Shown: positions 8,138 through 15,786 of the stretch, piece after piece
Layout: every line of letters begins with the position of its first letter
Numbering within the stretch: position 1 is the stretch's first letter
Assembly: GCA_009773185.1 (NCBI GenBank)
Contig: WPIF01000009.1
Location: forward strand, 5,001 to 69,000
Origin: Nitrospirota bacterium
Lineage (GTDB): Bacteria; Nitrospirota; Thermodesulfovibrionia; Thermodesulfovibrionales; UBA1546
Length of the DNA stretch: 64,000 bases
Direction of reading: 5' to 3'
The notes under the pieces: generated by a model
Databases searched by the model: none
What the model was told of the DNA's origin: nothing
Seen by the model: the letters and a program-made list of their open reading frames with translations, nothing else
Program-made: the position numbers and the translations under genes

Positions 8138-8181
8138 AAGAATAATTCTCAATCGTGTAATTTCTCATATAGGTAAACGAA
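8138..8181. promoter_or_regulatory. Divergent lysogeny/lytic control region
   Basis: Only 44 bp separate the repressor and Ner starts, so both promoters must extend into coding sequence. Two direct copies of a TAATTCTCA / TAATTTCTCA motif lie here, about 17 bp apart. They are candidate operators. On the other strand they read TGAGAATTA and TGAGAAATTA and share the TGAGAA core of the repeats at the prophage ends. Confidence 0.55.
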
Positions 8182-8382
8182 ATGTTAAGGAACGGGACAA
8201 AAAAAGACCTATACAGAATCAACATCACAGCCCTTGCGAAACGCATCGGCCGCACACGCACATGGGTCTCGCTTGTTATAAACGGCCATGAGACCAGCCC
8301 GGTCACGAGGGAGCTTATAGCATCCGCCTTGGGAGTAAGAGTTGCAGACCTCTGGCCGGACAAGCACAGGAAAGCAGCATAG
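8182..8382 (+). CDS. Ner/Cro-like DNA-binding protein
   Basis: 66 residues made almost entirely of one helix-turn-helix (NITALAKRIGRTRTWVSLVIN) with the C-terminal ALGVRVADLWPDK typical of Ner and other XRE proteins. In Mu, Ner turns down early and repressor transcription. Its place as first rightward gene, divergent from the repressor, supports that role. Confidence 0.78.
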   Translation: MLRNGTKKDLYRINITALAKRIGRTRTWVSLVINGHETSPVTRELIASALGVRVADLWPDKHRKAA

Positions 8383-8428
8383 ATGACACAAAACTCAAAA
8401 TTCAATCCATTCTCCCTTAAGGCGTCAT

Positions 8429-8457
8429 GGTGCCAGCCAGCGGCGCCCTCTTTTTTT
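8429..8457 (+). terminator. Terminator or attenuator after the Ner-like gene
   Basis: A stem GGTGCC / GGCGCC (one G-T pair) with a 7-base loop is followed by CTCTTTTTTT. It sits between the Ner-like gene and the early operon, where partial termination could set early gene level. Confidence 0.5.
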
Positions 8458-8494
8458 ATAGCTCTAAGTATAAAAAATTTTGGGCGGTTAAGCA

Positions 8495-9004
8495 ATGACT
8501 AAGTTGAAAAAGAAATCGTCAACCCCTGAGACATTGTCGTTATTTGATTATCTTAAAAAAGTAGAGACGCTGAGCAGCCAGACAACACAGCCCGTTAAAG
8601 GCTCTCTTGATATAGACGCCGAGCTGAGGGCCGCAATATCAGAAGACATCAAACACGCAGTTGTGTCCTGCACCGGCAGAGAGCTTTCCCGGTATGAAGT
8701 TGCTGCGAAGATGTCCGAGCTTGTCGGCCACGAAATCACTAAATCACAACTTGATAATTGGAGCGCGGAGTCACACGAGAAGCACCGCTTTCCATCTCAA
8801 TATCTGCCCGCATTCGTCATAGCAACCGGCGGACAGCGGCGCACCTTCGAGGTGCTAAGCCGAAGATCAGGGCTCTTCGCCCTTCCCGGACCAGAGGCGC
8901 TGCGGGCAGAGATTCACAGGATTGATGAAGACATTAAGAGAAAGAAGTCTGAAAAATTCAAAAGGGAAATATTTTTAAAGGAGATAGAGGGCAATGGGCA
9001 TTAA
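8495..9004 (+). CDS. Conserved Mu-like phage early protein
   Basis: 169 residues. The pattern KGSLDIDAELRAAISEDIKHA, then LSRYEVAAKMSELVGHEITKSQLDNWSAESHE, then RFPSQYLPAF is one I know as a conserved protein upstream of muA in Mu-like phages. It contains an HTH-like segment (YEVAAKMSELVGHEITKSQL) and a coiled basic C-terminus. The role is not established; a regulatory DNA-binding function is likely. It overlaps the next gene by 11 bases. Confidence 0.62.
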   Translation: MTKLKKKSSTPETLSLFDYLKKVETLSSQTTQPVKGSLDIDAELRAAISEDIKHAVVSCTGRELSRYEVAAKMSELVGHEITKSQLDNWSAESHEKHRFPSQYLPAFVIATGGQRRTFEVLSRRSGLFALPGPEALRAEIHRIDEDIKRKKSEKFKREIFLKEIEGNGH

Positions 9005-9194
9005 TTATGTCGGACAGAAGCTTCTATATGGCGATACGAAATTTAAGGTCACAGAAAGAGCTGCGGGATTTGTCCGCGGCAGATGGGCGAAAGAAACCGG
9101 TTACTGGGTGCAGGTCACAGGCGGAACTTATAAGGGATACAAAAAAGGTGAGGAGCTATTAATGTCACGCAAGGAAATCGAAAATGGGAAATGA
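8994..9194 (+). CDS. Small hypothetical phage protein
   Basis: 66 residues, beta-rich with a high content of Gly, Tyr and Lys (GYWVQVTGGTYKGYKKGEEL), suggesting a small barrel of KOW/SH3 type. It starts inside the end of the preceding gene and overlaps the next short gene, as expected for an early phage operon. Confidence 0.5.
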   Translation: MGINYVGQKLLYGDTKFKVTERAAGFVRGRWAKETGYWVQVTGGTYKGYKKGEELLMSRKEIENGK

Positions 9195-9315
9195 CCTGAC
9201 CCTCATATGCGCATGGTGCCGAGGTGTAATACACCAAGGCAATACCGAGATGGCCTCGCACGGCATCTGTAAAAAATGCAGGGCAATACATTTTCCGAGC
9301 ACAATCAAAAAATAA
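9184..9315 (+). CDS. 43-residue zinc-ribbon protein
   Basis: A short frame with two CxxC knuckles (CAWC at residues 9-12, CKKC at 29-32) in a SHGICKKC context common to small zinc ribbons. It overlaps the previous gene by 11 bases. The role is unknown; nucleic acid or protein binding is likely. Confidence 0.6.
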   Translation: MGNDLTLICAWCRGVIHQGNTEMASHGICKKCRAIHFPSTIKK

Positions 9316-9343
9316 ATTCATACACGTACATACAGGAGGACTC

Positions 9344-10138
9344 ATGCCGAAGAAAAAGGAAGCCAAATCAAAGAAAGCCGCAGGTAAAGACGATTCAGAG
9401 AGCAGAGAACTTACAACTCACATCGAAGGCGATCTGCCTTACAGCCGCGATGCATATATCAGCCAGATAAAGCTTCTCATTAGGCGGTCTGTTGAAGATG
9501 TTCTTGACGCAGGAAAGAGGCTGCTTATTCTGAAGGAGAAAGAAGGGCACGGCAAATTCGTAAAAATAGTCGAAGATGAAATTGGCATCCCAACCTCAAC
9601 AGCTTACAGATTTATGAATGCGGCATTAAAGGCCGGAAAATTTCCGCAGATCAAGTTCGAAGATTTTTCACGCATAGGAAAGGTCTATGCACTGCTGGAG
9701 GCCCCTGAGCAAGATCTGAAGGAACTCGAAGAAAAAGGCGTCCTCGCAGGGAAGAATATAGACGAGCTTCATACCATGTCCGTGCTCGAAATGAGAGACA
9801 CAATAAAAACTCTCCGCGACAACACAGATGAGATTGTCAAGGAAAAGACCGAGGAGATCAGGCGCGAAAATAAAACACTCAAAAAAGAACTCGGCGAGCT
9901 TCAGGAGATGGTCCCGACATCCCCGGACGGCTCCTGGGCGGAGAAGCCTCTCACAATGATACAGGAGGCATTTATCCGGATTGATAACCTGCTATCCTCC
10001 TTTGCCTTCGACCCCTCGATCATCGGCAACGACAAGCTCCAGGCCAAAGTCGAGGGCTTCAGGGTCGAGATGGAAAAACGCGCGGTACTCTTCATCGAGA
10101 GATGGGAGTCGCATACAGGGAAGAAGGTCGGTAAATGA
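9344..10138 (+). CDS. DUF3102-like early phage protein
   Basis: 264 residues: a Lys-rich N-terminus, then a domain with DVLDAGKRLLILKEKEGHGKF and GIPTSTAYRFMNAALKAGKF, resembling the DUF3102 pattern of phage and plasmid proteins. A long coiled coil follows at about residues 155-190, then a C-terminal helical region. A strong AGGAGG lies before the ATG. Its stop overlaps the muA start (ATGA), so the two are coupled. The role is unknown. Confidence 0.55.
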   Translation: MPKKKEAKSKKAAGKDDSESRELTTHIEGDLPYSRDAYISQIKLLIRRSVEDVLDAGKRLLILKEKEGHGKFVKIVEDEIGIPTSTAYRFMNAALKAGKFPQIKFEDFSRIGKVYALLEAPEQDLKELEEKGVLAGKNIDELHTMSVLEMRDTIKTLRDNTDEIVKEKTEEIRRENKTLKKELGELQEMVPTSPDGSWAEKPLTMIQEAFIRIDNLLSSFAFDPSIIGNDKLQAKVEGFRVEMEKRAVLFIERWESHTGKKVGK

Positions 10139-12153
10139 GAACCCTGGCAAACATATCGCCCATGATCAGGATGAATAATAATATCTCTATCGTATGCGAG
10201 GATGTAAAGGGCAAGAATGAAAACCTTCCGGCGATTACAGATGATGGCATGTCCGCAAAGTCCCGGCAGGTTGCGCTTGCCCGTATGGACATGCTTAGGG
10301 CATGGGAAGAATACAGGCGCACACACGAGGGCAATCAAACCGATCTCGATCAGGAATTTGAAAAAGCATATAACACCGGAATAGTCCTACGGAACATTCG
10401 CGCCGTGCTCGGCGAGACCTCGGTAAAGACACTGTATCGCTGGAAGAAAACCCTGAATTGCACCGGCGACTGGAAACTCCTTGCGCCTCAATACAACCGG
10501 CAGCAGTCGCAGAGGCTATTCGGAGCTGAGGAAAAAATATTTCTCGGTTGCCTCCTCAGCGCAAACAAGATCTCCATCGGCGAGGCAACACGCCTCACAA
10601 AATTCATCTTGAAAAGCAGAGGCATCCCCACAACAAAAGCAGACATGACCTTCAGGCGCTATGCCGAAGACTTCATGGCCAAAAAATATGACGTGTGGAT
10701 TCTCATGCGCGAGGGACAGAAGGCTCTCAAGGATAAGGTCGAGCCATACATCAAGCGCGACCCATCACTTCTGAATGTGGGCGATGCGCTTGTCGCAGAC
10801 GGCCACCGGCTGAACTTCCAGATTATCAATCCATATACCGGCAAGCCCTGCCGCGCAACGCTGGTGGCATACATAGACTGGAAGTCCTTTGACCTTGCGG
10901 GATACGAAATAATGGTGGAAGAAAACACACAGTGCATTGCATCTGCTCTGCGGAATTCGATTATTAGCCTCGGCAAAAAGCCGGTTGTCTCATATCAGGA
11001 TAACGGCAAGGCATTCAGGTCGCGGTTTTTCACCGGCTCTCCAAGCCTCGAAGAATCCGGACTCACGGGCCTCTTCGGCAGGCTCGGAGTAATCCCTGTT
11101 TACGCGACTCCCTATAACGCCCGCGCCAAGGTCATTGAAAGGTGGTTTAAAGAGTTTTCAAACACCTTCGAAAGGCTGCTGCCGTCTTTTATCGGTTCAT
11201 CTATCACGGATAAACCGGCATACATGATGCGCAACGAGAAATTTCATAAGGCCCTTCATAACGAATACATCCCCACGATAGAAGAGACAGTGCAGCTAAT
11301 TCAGATGTGGCTTGAATTTCACCACGCTCAGGAATGCCCGCACGTAAAGGGTAAATCCATAGGAGAGGTATTCAGCGAAGGCAAGGGGCCCGGCGTGGAG
11401 ATAAACGAGCTTGACGATCTCATGATGGACGTCACAATAAAAAATATCAGGAGGAACGGCATCACATTTTTAAATGCTGATTACTATGATGACAATCTCT
11501 ACGGCCTCAGAGAGCAGGTGATGATCAGGTACAGCCTCTTTGATCTGTCTCATATAAAGGTATATGCGCTGACAGGAGAATTCGTCTGCACTGCAAAGCG
11601 CGTGATGAGCGTTCATCCTTTAGCGCGCGTCATGGGCACGCCGAAAGACATGGCAGATCTCAAACACGGCCTCTCAATGCAGCGCAAGGCAGAGAAGAAA
11701 ACAATACAGGGAGCGAAGGAACTGATCGGCCTCGGAGAGGCCGCTAAACTTGACTGGCAGAAGGTCGTGGAGATATCCCCTCGCATTGCAGATAAACTTG
11801 AAAAAGAAAATATATCGCTGCCTGCAATCGAGGAGATGATACCGGAGGAGTGTGTGGGGCAACATAACGCCCCCCTGTCTGACGACATTCCCCCTCTTAG
11901 CTTAAGAGGGGGCGAGGGGGAGTTATTGAATACGGGCGAACAATCACGAACACAGGCGGATATCACCCGGCTTGAGCCGCAGAGCCGCCCGCTCTTCACT
12001 GACAACACCGAGCGTTATCAGTGGCATCTCACTTACGGAGTTTTCACAGAGGAGGATGCTGCATGGTGCAACTGGTTTCAAACAACATCTGATTTCAAGA
12101 TGCTTTTTACATTTTTTGAAAAACAGCAGCACAAAGAGGAGGTGAAAGGATAA
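10135..12153 (+). CDS. MuA-type DDE transposase
   Basis: 672 residues, close to Mu A. The integrase-fold core holds the catalytic triad D222 (VADGHR), D289 (YQDNGKAF) and E335 (AKVIERWF). The N-terminal part (residues 70-170) has HTH-like segments for end binding. The Mu-type C-terminal beta-barrel lies at about 435-490 (NADYYDDNLYGLREQV...YALTGEFVCTA). The protein cuts and joins phage ends during transposition. An in-frame palindromic repeat (residues 584-598, PPLSLRGGEGEL) sits in the C-terminal region, where MuA contacts MuB and ClpX. Confidence 0.95.
   Translation: MRTLANISPMIRMNNNISIVCEDVKGKNENLPAITDDGMSAKSRQVALARMDMLRAWEEYRRTHEGNQTDLDQEFEKAYNTGIVLRNIRAVLGETSVKTLYRWKKTLNCTGDWKLLAPQYNRQQSQRLFGAEEKIFLGCLLSANKISIGEATRLTKFILKSRGIPTTKADMTFRRYAEDFMAKKYDVWILMREGQKALKDKVEPYIKRDPSLLNVGDALVADGHRLNFQIINPYTGKPCRATLVAYIDWKSFDLAGYEIMVEENTQCIASALRNSIISLGKKPVVSYQDNGKAFRSRFFTGSPSLEESGLTGLFGRLGVIPVYATPYNARAKVIERWFKEFSNTFERLLPSFIGSSITDKPAYMMRNEKFHKALHNEYIPTIEETVQLIQMWLEFHHAQECPHVKGKSIGEVFSEGKGPGVEINELDDLMMDVTIKNIRRNGITFLNADYYDDNLYGLREQVMIRYSLFDLSHIKVYALTGEFVCTAKRVMSVHPLARVMGTPKDMADLKHGLSMQRKAEKKTIQGAKELIGLGEAAKLDWQKVVEISPRIADKLEKENISLPAIEEMIPEECVGQHNAPLSDDIPPLSLRGGEGELLNTGEQSRTQADITRLEPQSRPLFTDNTERYQWHLTYGVFTEEDAAWCNWFQTTSDFKMLFTFFEKQQHKEEVKG
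11888..11925. repeat. Palindromic repeat, C-rich family, inside muA
   Basis: CCCCCTCTTA / TAAGAGGGGG arms, followed by GCGAGGGGGAG. The repeat is read through in frame as PPLSLRGGEGEL. The same family recurs at 37042-37095 and, in variant forms, at other places in the prophage. Confidence 0.75.
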
Positions 12154-12155
12154 AA

Positions 12156-12452
12156 ATGCAAATACGCAGAGTACAAAAGGATGGCAGTATAAGATTGGAG
12201 GGGAGAGACTATTTGTCTTCTGATCTACTCCCATTAGCTGGAGAATTCATCAAGACATTTATTGATAATTCTGTCGGCGGGGCCGACGCTGTTTGTTTTT
12301 CTCTCTCTGGTGAATTTATCACGAACGCGCAAAACTCAAAGCTATGGACAGAGATGACGGCGGCAGCCGTTAGACGGGCGTTAAATAATATTGCCACAAA
12401 AAAAGAAGGCCGCATAAGCGGCCCAGTCCAGAAATACTCAGGAGGATTATAA
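12156..12452 (+). CDS. Stand-alone MuA-type beta-barrel domain protein
   Basis: 98 residues. The stretch DGSIRLEGRDYLSSDLLPLAG followed by CFSLSGEFITNA lines up residue for residue with the C-terminal beta-barrel of the adjacent MuA (NGITFLNADYYDDNLYGLRE, then VYALTGEFVCTA). No catalytic or HTH domain is present. It lies between muA and muB, 2 bases after muA. I infer a duplicated accessory domain that could modulate transposase or MuB contacts. Confidence 0.6.
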   Translation: MQIRRVQKDGSIRLEGRDYLSSDLLPLAGEFIKTFIDNSVGGADAVCFSLSGEFITNAQNSKLWTEMTAAAVRRALNNIATKKEGRISGPVQKYSGGL

Positions 12453-12456
12453 CAGA

Positions 12457-13146
12457 ATGAAAAAAGTTTTTGCAAAGACCTCAAACGTAACGAACTTTGT
12501 CTCAGCAATGAACCGCCTGGTGAACCGGCAGGACGGCATCCCCGGTATGGCTCTCATATTCGGTGAACCGGGTCTTGGCAAGACACGCACAACCCTCTGG
12601 TGGGCCGCGCAGAACGAAAATGACGGTGTATTCATTCGCACAAAAAAACTCATGACCGGCCGCTGGCTCCTCGAGGAGGTTGTAGCCGAGCTCGGAGAGG
12701 CTCCCATGAGGAGAACGTCAGATCTCTTCCGGCAGGCAGTTGACCAACTCCTTGACCGTCCGCGGACGCTTTTTATTGACGAGGCAGATTATCTCGCTCA
12801 TGATGCGCGCGTGCTCGAAACGCTCAGAGACCTGCACGATACGACTAACACCCCGGTTGTCCTGATAGGTATGGATAAAGCGGATCAAAAACTGATGAGA
12901 TATAAACATCTCTACGATAGATTTGCCGTGATCGTTAAATTTGAACCGCTTGTGCTCTCGGATATTAAGGCCATTGCAGACCAGATGTGTGATATAAAGC
13001 TCAGTGATGATGCTGTGCAGCACATTCACAAACAGGCAAATAGATTCAGACGCGTTGTAGTGCAGTTGTATAAGGCCGAGGCCATAGCAAGGACAAACAG
13101 TCTCAAGGAAGTGACGGCAGCGCATCTGCAAGGGGTGAAAAAATGA
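12457..13146 (+). CDS. MuB-like AAA+ ATPase
   Basis: 229 residues with Walker A GEPGLGKT (36-43), Walker B TLFIDEAD (104-111) and a C-terminal helical lid (RFRRVVVQLYKAEAI). MuB binds target DNA and delivers it to MuA while protecting phage DNA from self-integration. The N-terminal HTH domain of Mu B (312 residues) is missing, as in many MuB relatives. It follows the beta-barrel gene by 4 bases with a clear AGGAGG. Confidence 0.9.
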   Translation: MKKVFAKTSNVTNFVSAMNRLVNRQDGIPGMALIFGEPGLGKTRTTLWWAAQNENDGVFIRTKKLMTGRWLLEEVVAELGEAPMRRTSDLFRQAVDQLLDRPRTLFIDEADYLAHDARVLETLRDLHDTTNTPVVLIGMDKADQKLMRYKHLYDRFAVIVKFEPLVLSDIKAIADQMCDIKLSDDAVQHIHKQANRFRRVVVQLYKAEAIARTNSLKEVTAAHLQGVKK

Positions 13147-13607
13147 CAGCCATACTAAACAACCGGCCGCGCAAGAAAGAGACGGAGTCTTTGCGCAACA
13201 GAGAAAAGATATGGAAAGTGATCAGGGTGTTGAGGGAGTTCAGTGTTGAGGAAGTTTCAACGCTAACGGAACTCATATATAAGGTTGTTTCAGGTTATGT
13301 GTTTCATCTTTACAATGCGGGTTATGTCCGTCAGGCGGGGAAACGCAAAGAAGGTGACGGCAGAAATCGCGTGCTATGGCGGATTGCGAAAAACACGGGC
13401 CCCAAAGCACCGGTGATATGCAGGTGTCTATACGACCCTAATATTGACAATCTTATGCAACTCAAAGACGACAAGCCCTCCCTTAATAATCCACCCCAAC
13501 CCTCGCTTAAATTAAGAGAGAGTGAAAGGGATGGGAAAAAGGTTTTCCATCCTATTGGCGGCGGACTGCTTGAGCGCATGGGCAGGAGGAGGAAGCATGT
13601 GGATTGA
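13143..13607 (+). CDS. Winged-helix early phage protein
   Basis: 154 residues. Residues 15-75 look like a winged helix (IWKVIRVLREFSVEEVSTLTELIYKVVSGYVFHLYNAGYVRQAG). The C-terminal third (PSLNNPPQPSLKLRESERDG) is read from a palindromic repeat and is probably not part of the ancestral fold. It overlaps muB by 4 bases. Likely a DNA-binding regulator. Confidence 0.58.
   Translation: MTAILNNRPRKKETESLRNREKIWKVIRVLREFSVEEVSTLTELIYKVVSGYVFHLYNAGYVRQAGKRKEGDGRNRVLWRIAKNTGPKAPVICRCLYDPNIDNLMQLKDDKPSLNNPPQPSLKLRESERDGKKVFHPIGGGLLERMGRRRKHVD
13475..13530. repeat. C-rich palindromic repeat (degenerate) inside a phage gene
   Basis: CCTCCCTTAATAATCCACCCC followed by CCTCGCTTAA / TTAAGAGAG. It is a weakened relative of the repeats at 11888 and 37042 and is read in frame near the C-terminus of the 13143-13607 gene. 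Confidence 0.5.
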
Positions 13608-13914
13608 AATATTAAGGCGTGAAGTAGAAGCTAAGGGACCTAAGCAGGTCGGAAAGGAACTCGGCATCTCACGCTCTGCCGTTGATCTCGTCTGCCAGGG
13701 AAAATACAACGCATCCACAGCCAAGATAGAGCAGCGCGTTAAAAAGATTTACGGCAATGACAACGGCGGCATCACCTGCCCGGTGCTCGGCGCTATCTCG
13801 CCTAATACATGCAGCGAAAAATGGAACCTCGCAAAGAAGATCGGGATGAAGGCTGGCAACCCGGAAACGCTGAAGCTCTATAAAACCTGTACGAACTGTT
13901 CGGTGAGGAAATAA
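13597..13914 (+). CDS. Small HTH protein with C-terminal Cys cluster
   Basis: From the ATG after AGGAGGAGG the protein has 105 residues. An HTH (PKQVGKELGISRSAVDLVCQGKY) is followed by four Cys (CPVLGAISPNTC, then CTNC) that could bind zinc. Similar HTH proteins occur in the early region of Mu-like phages. It overlaps the GemA gene by 1 base. Probably a regulator. Confidence 0.6.
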   Translation: MWIEILRREVEAKGPKQVGKELGISRSAVDLVCQGKYNASTAKIEQRVKKIYGNDNGGITCPVLGAISPNTCSEKWNLAKKIGMKAGNPETLKLYKTCTNCSVRK

Positions 13915-14519
13915 TGGAAAGCGCGGTAGAGCATAACACCCCTCTTTGTCATTCCCGCGAAGGTGGGAATCCAGAACTGGATGCCCGATTACAGTCCTCG
14001 GGCATGACGGGAAAAAGCGAAATTGACAAAGGCCAGATTAAAAAAATCCACACGCTGGAACATGCATTGAAGCTGACGAAGGAAGAATACGGCGACCGCA
14101 TTATGGAAAAACACGGCTTCAGCCGCAGTTGTAAAGACCTCTCTTATGACGAAGCAGAGCAACTCATCAAAGCATGGGAGCAAGAGGCTATGAGCAAAGG
14201 CGTGTGGGCAACCGGCAAAGAAAAGTATGAAGACCTCGACAATCGCCAGGGCATGGCGGCCCCCTCAAAGCTCAGGATGATAGAGGCCATGTGGGTCAAT
14301 ATCTCCTATGTGCATGACGCGCACAAGAGAGAACAGGCTCTTAGAAAATTCTTATTCAAGATCGCTCATGTGGATGACCTTGCATTTCTGACAGCAGACG
14401 GCGCGGACAAGGTAATCAATGCGCTCAGGCACATCAAGGGAAGACACGGGAATAAGTCCTATAAGTCGAATTCGACCTATGAACCGCAGGTCTACAGAGA
14501 CCGCTCGAATAATTTTTAA
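13914..14519 (+). CDS. GemA / Mu gp16-like regulatory protein (DUF1018)
   Basis: 201 residues. The conserved region begins at IKKIHTLEHALKLTKEEY and ends with LRKFLFKIAHVDDLAFLTADGADKVINALRHI, the GemA/gp16 pattern. In Mu, GemA affects host gyrase-linked genes. Residues 12-31 (SREGGNPELDARLQSSGMT) come from an inserted palindromic repeat between the start codon and the conserved domain. Confidence 0.78.
   Translation: MESAVEHNTPLCHSREGGNPELDARLQSSGMTGKSEIDKGQIKKIHTLEHALKLTKEEYGDRIMEKHGFSRSCKDLSYDEAEQLIKAWEQEAMSKGVWATGKEKYEDLDNRQGMAAPSKLRMIEAMWVNISYVHDAHKREQALRKFLFKIAHVDDLAFLTADGADKVINALRHIKGRHGNKSYKSNSTYEPQVYRDRSNNF
13948..14008. repeat. GTCATTCCCGCGAA-family double-hairpin repeat
   Basis: Two hairpins in tandem: ATTCCC/GGGAAT and ATGCCCGA/TCGGGCAT. 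Translated in frame as HSREGGNPELDARLQSSGMT. Other copies lie at 15386-15450 and (half) 19907-19932. This repeat type is common in bacterial genomes as interspersed copies. Confidence 0.85.
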
Positions 14520-14525
14520 GGAGGA

Positions 14526-14723
14526 ATGATGGGAAGGGAATATAGAAGGATGACTTTGAAGGTTAAAAAGAAGCTGGCCTCGGAGAGGCAGCTTGCCAAC
14601 ACCGATCACCACTTTTGCCATGTGCGGCAGGAACATATATCAGACGATGTTTGCGTTGTCGAGCAGGTTAGAAAATCAAAGGACTGCATGGCAGGCATCG
14701 GCTGCCGGCACTACGGAGGGTAA
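14526..14723 (+). CDS. Small hypothetical phage protein
   Basis: 65 residues, basic N-terminus and four Cys/His groups (HHFCHVRQEH, DDVC, CMAGIGCRHY) that could bind a metal. AAGGAGG stands right before the start. Not recognised. Confidence 0.5.
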   Translation: MMGREYRRMTLKVKKKLASERQLANTDHHFCHVRQEHISDDVCVVEQVRKSKDCMAGIGCRHYGG

Positions 14724-14724
14724 G

Positions 14725-14919
14725 ATGAAATTTTGTCCACTCACCAGAGGATTATGTCAGCACTCAAAAATGAAGGACGGAAAACTTGTCTGTGTCAAAG
14801 CAGGTGCGGACACGGCGGGTTGCCCTTCGGAGGGCAGACACGTAGGTCTGCCCCTACAAGACATGACTATATGTCCGCTCGTAAAGAATCCGCCGTATGT
14901 AGAACACCTGGGGATATAG
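14725..14919 (+). CDS. Small Cys-rich phage protein
   Basis: 64 residues starting MKFCPLTRGLC. Cysteines are arranged as CPLTRGLC ... C ... CP ... CPL, suggesting a zinc or Fe-S site. The middle (CPSEGRHVGLPLQ) is read from an inserted hairpin repeat at 14831-14857. It starts 1 base after the previous stop. Confidence 0.5.
   Translation: MKFCPLTRGLCQHSKMKDGKLVCVKAGADTAGCPSEGRHVGLPLQDMTICPLVKNPPYVEHLGI
14831..14857. repeat. GGGCAGAC/GTCTGCCC hairpin repeat
   Basis: Perfect 8-bp arms with a 6-base loop, read in frame within the small Cys-rich gene. Another family of interspersed palindromic repeats. Confidence 0.7.
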
Positions 14920-14928
14920 GAGGCAGCG

Positions 14929-15201
14929 ATGGAAATTGCAAAAGTAGAATGCGACAACAAGAGATGCCGTGCGCCGATGAACGGCAGCGGATATTATCTC
15001 TCGCACGTAACAGTCACAGTCGCAGGTGCAATCAGCATGGTAATCATTAAGAGCGAGAACAACCCGCCCGGAGACTGGATGCATCACTATTGCGGGAAGG
15101 CGTGTTTGATGTTGGCGCTTAATGAGTTTGTGGATGAAATTGCTATTAGCTCCCCGCCTATTTTAGGAGGGGATAAAGGGGTGGTAAATGCAGAACAATA
15201 A
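14929..15201 (+). CDS. Small zinc-finger-like phage protein
   Basis: 90 residues. CDNKRC near the N-terminus and HHYCGKAC in the middle form a probable four-Cys zinc site. The last 18 residues (SSPPILGGDKGVVNAEQ) are encoded by a C-rich palindromic repeat, which has replaced or extended the original C-terminus. AGGAGG precedes the ATG. Confidence 0.5.
   Translation: MEIAKVECDNKRCRAPMNGSGYYLSHVTVTVAGAISMVIIKSENNPPGDWMHHYCGKACLMLALNEFVDEIAISSPPILGGDKGVVNAEQ
15149..15187. repeat. C-rich palindromic repeat at a gene junction
   Basis: CTCCCCGCCTATTTTAGGAG followed by GGGATAAAGGGGTGG. It encodes the C-terminus of one gene and supplies the AGGAGGGG that precedes the start of the next gene at 15188. 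Confidence 0.7.
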
Positions 15202-15472
15202 AACTTTAAGAGAAATATGCTCCGAGATTGAAGTGAATGTGAAGAGGATATCAACGAGCATAAGTGAGATGTCGAAGAGCATCTATGAAATGTATTTCAT
15301 GCTCATGTGTTTTGCGGTGATGATGGCTTTCTGCATCGGCATGCTGGTCGGCGGAGAGATAATCTCAAGGAAATATAAAAACGCTGTCATTCCCGCGGAG
15401 GCGGGAATCCAGAAAAAAGTGGATGCCCGATTACAGTCATCGGGCATGACAACAAAAGAAGGAGGCAATTGA
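15188..15472 (+). CDS. Small membrane protein
   Basis: 94 residues: an amphipathic coiled-coil start (REICSEIEVNVKRISTSISEMSKS), one hydrophobic span (FMLMCFAVMMAFCIGMLVGGEII), then a C-terminal part (VIPAEAGIQKKVDARLQSSGMT) read from an inserted double-hairpin repeat. The role is unknown. Confidence 0.5.
   Translation: MQNNKTLREICSEIEVNVKRISTSISEMSKSIYEMYFMLMCFAVMMAFCIGMLVGGEIISRKYKNAVIPAEAGIQKKVDARLQSSGMTTKEGGN
15386..15450. repeat. GTCATTCCCGCG-family double-hairpin repeat, copy 2
   Basis: Same layout as 13948-14008: ATTCCCGC/GCGGGAAT, then ATGCCCGA/TCGGGCAT. Read in frame in the 15188-15472 gene. Confidence 0.85.
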
Positions 15473-15786
15473 TGGACACGATAATAAAAATAATGAAAGA
15501 CAATCAATACACAGGGCATCTCGTTGTTATTGATGATGAGGTGTATATGCAGGGGCTGTGCGGAGGATTTGAAAAGGATGAAAGGGATTTTAATACAATT
15601 TTGGAATTACTGAAGGGATGTGTATTACAGGTGAAGACGATGAGCGTAAGGGATTTTGAGAAGGCGTTGTTGGGAATCATAGAAGAAGAAAAAGCCGATA
15701 ATCCTATGCTCCATGTTGATACAGAGAAAGACTTCCCCTCTTCCCCGCTTGCAGACTTGCAGATTAAAGAAAAGGAGGCAGCGTGA
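15472..15786 (+). CDS. Small hypothetical phage protein
   Basis: 104 residues from MDTIIKIMKDN. A beta strand pair (GHLVVIDDEVYMQG) is followed by an acidic helical C-terminus ending KEKEAA. The terminal codons and stop form the shared junction AAAGGAGGCAGCGTGATG that also starts Gam. Not recognised. Confidence 0.5.
   Translation: MDTIIKIMKDNQYTGHLVVIDDEVYMQGLCGGFEKDERDFNTILELLKGCVLQVKTMSVRDFEKALLGIIEEEKADNPMLHVDTEKDFPSSPLADLQIKEKEAA

Noticed and set aside
8383-8502. A 39-codon frame between the Ner-like gene and the next early gene
   Set aside because: No ribosome binding site, it covers the terminator-like hairpin and overlaps the next start; unlikely to be a gene.
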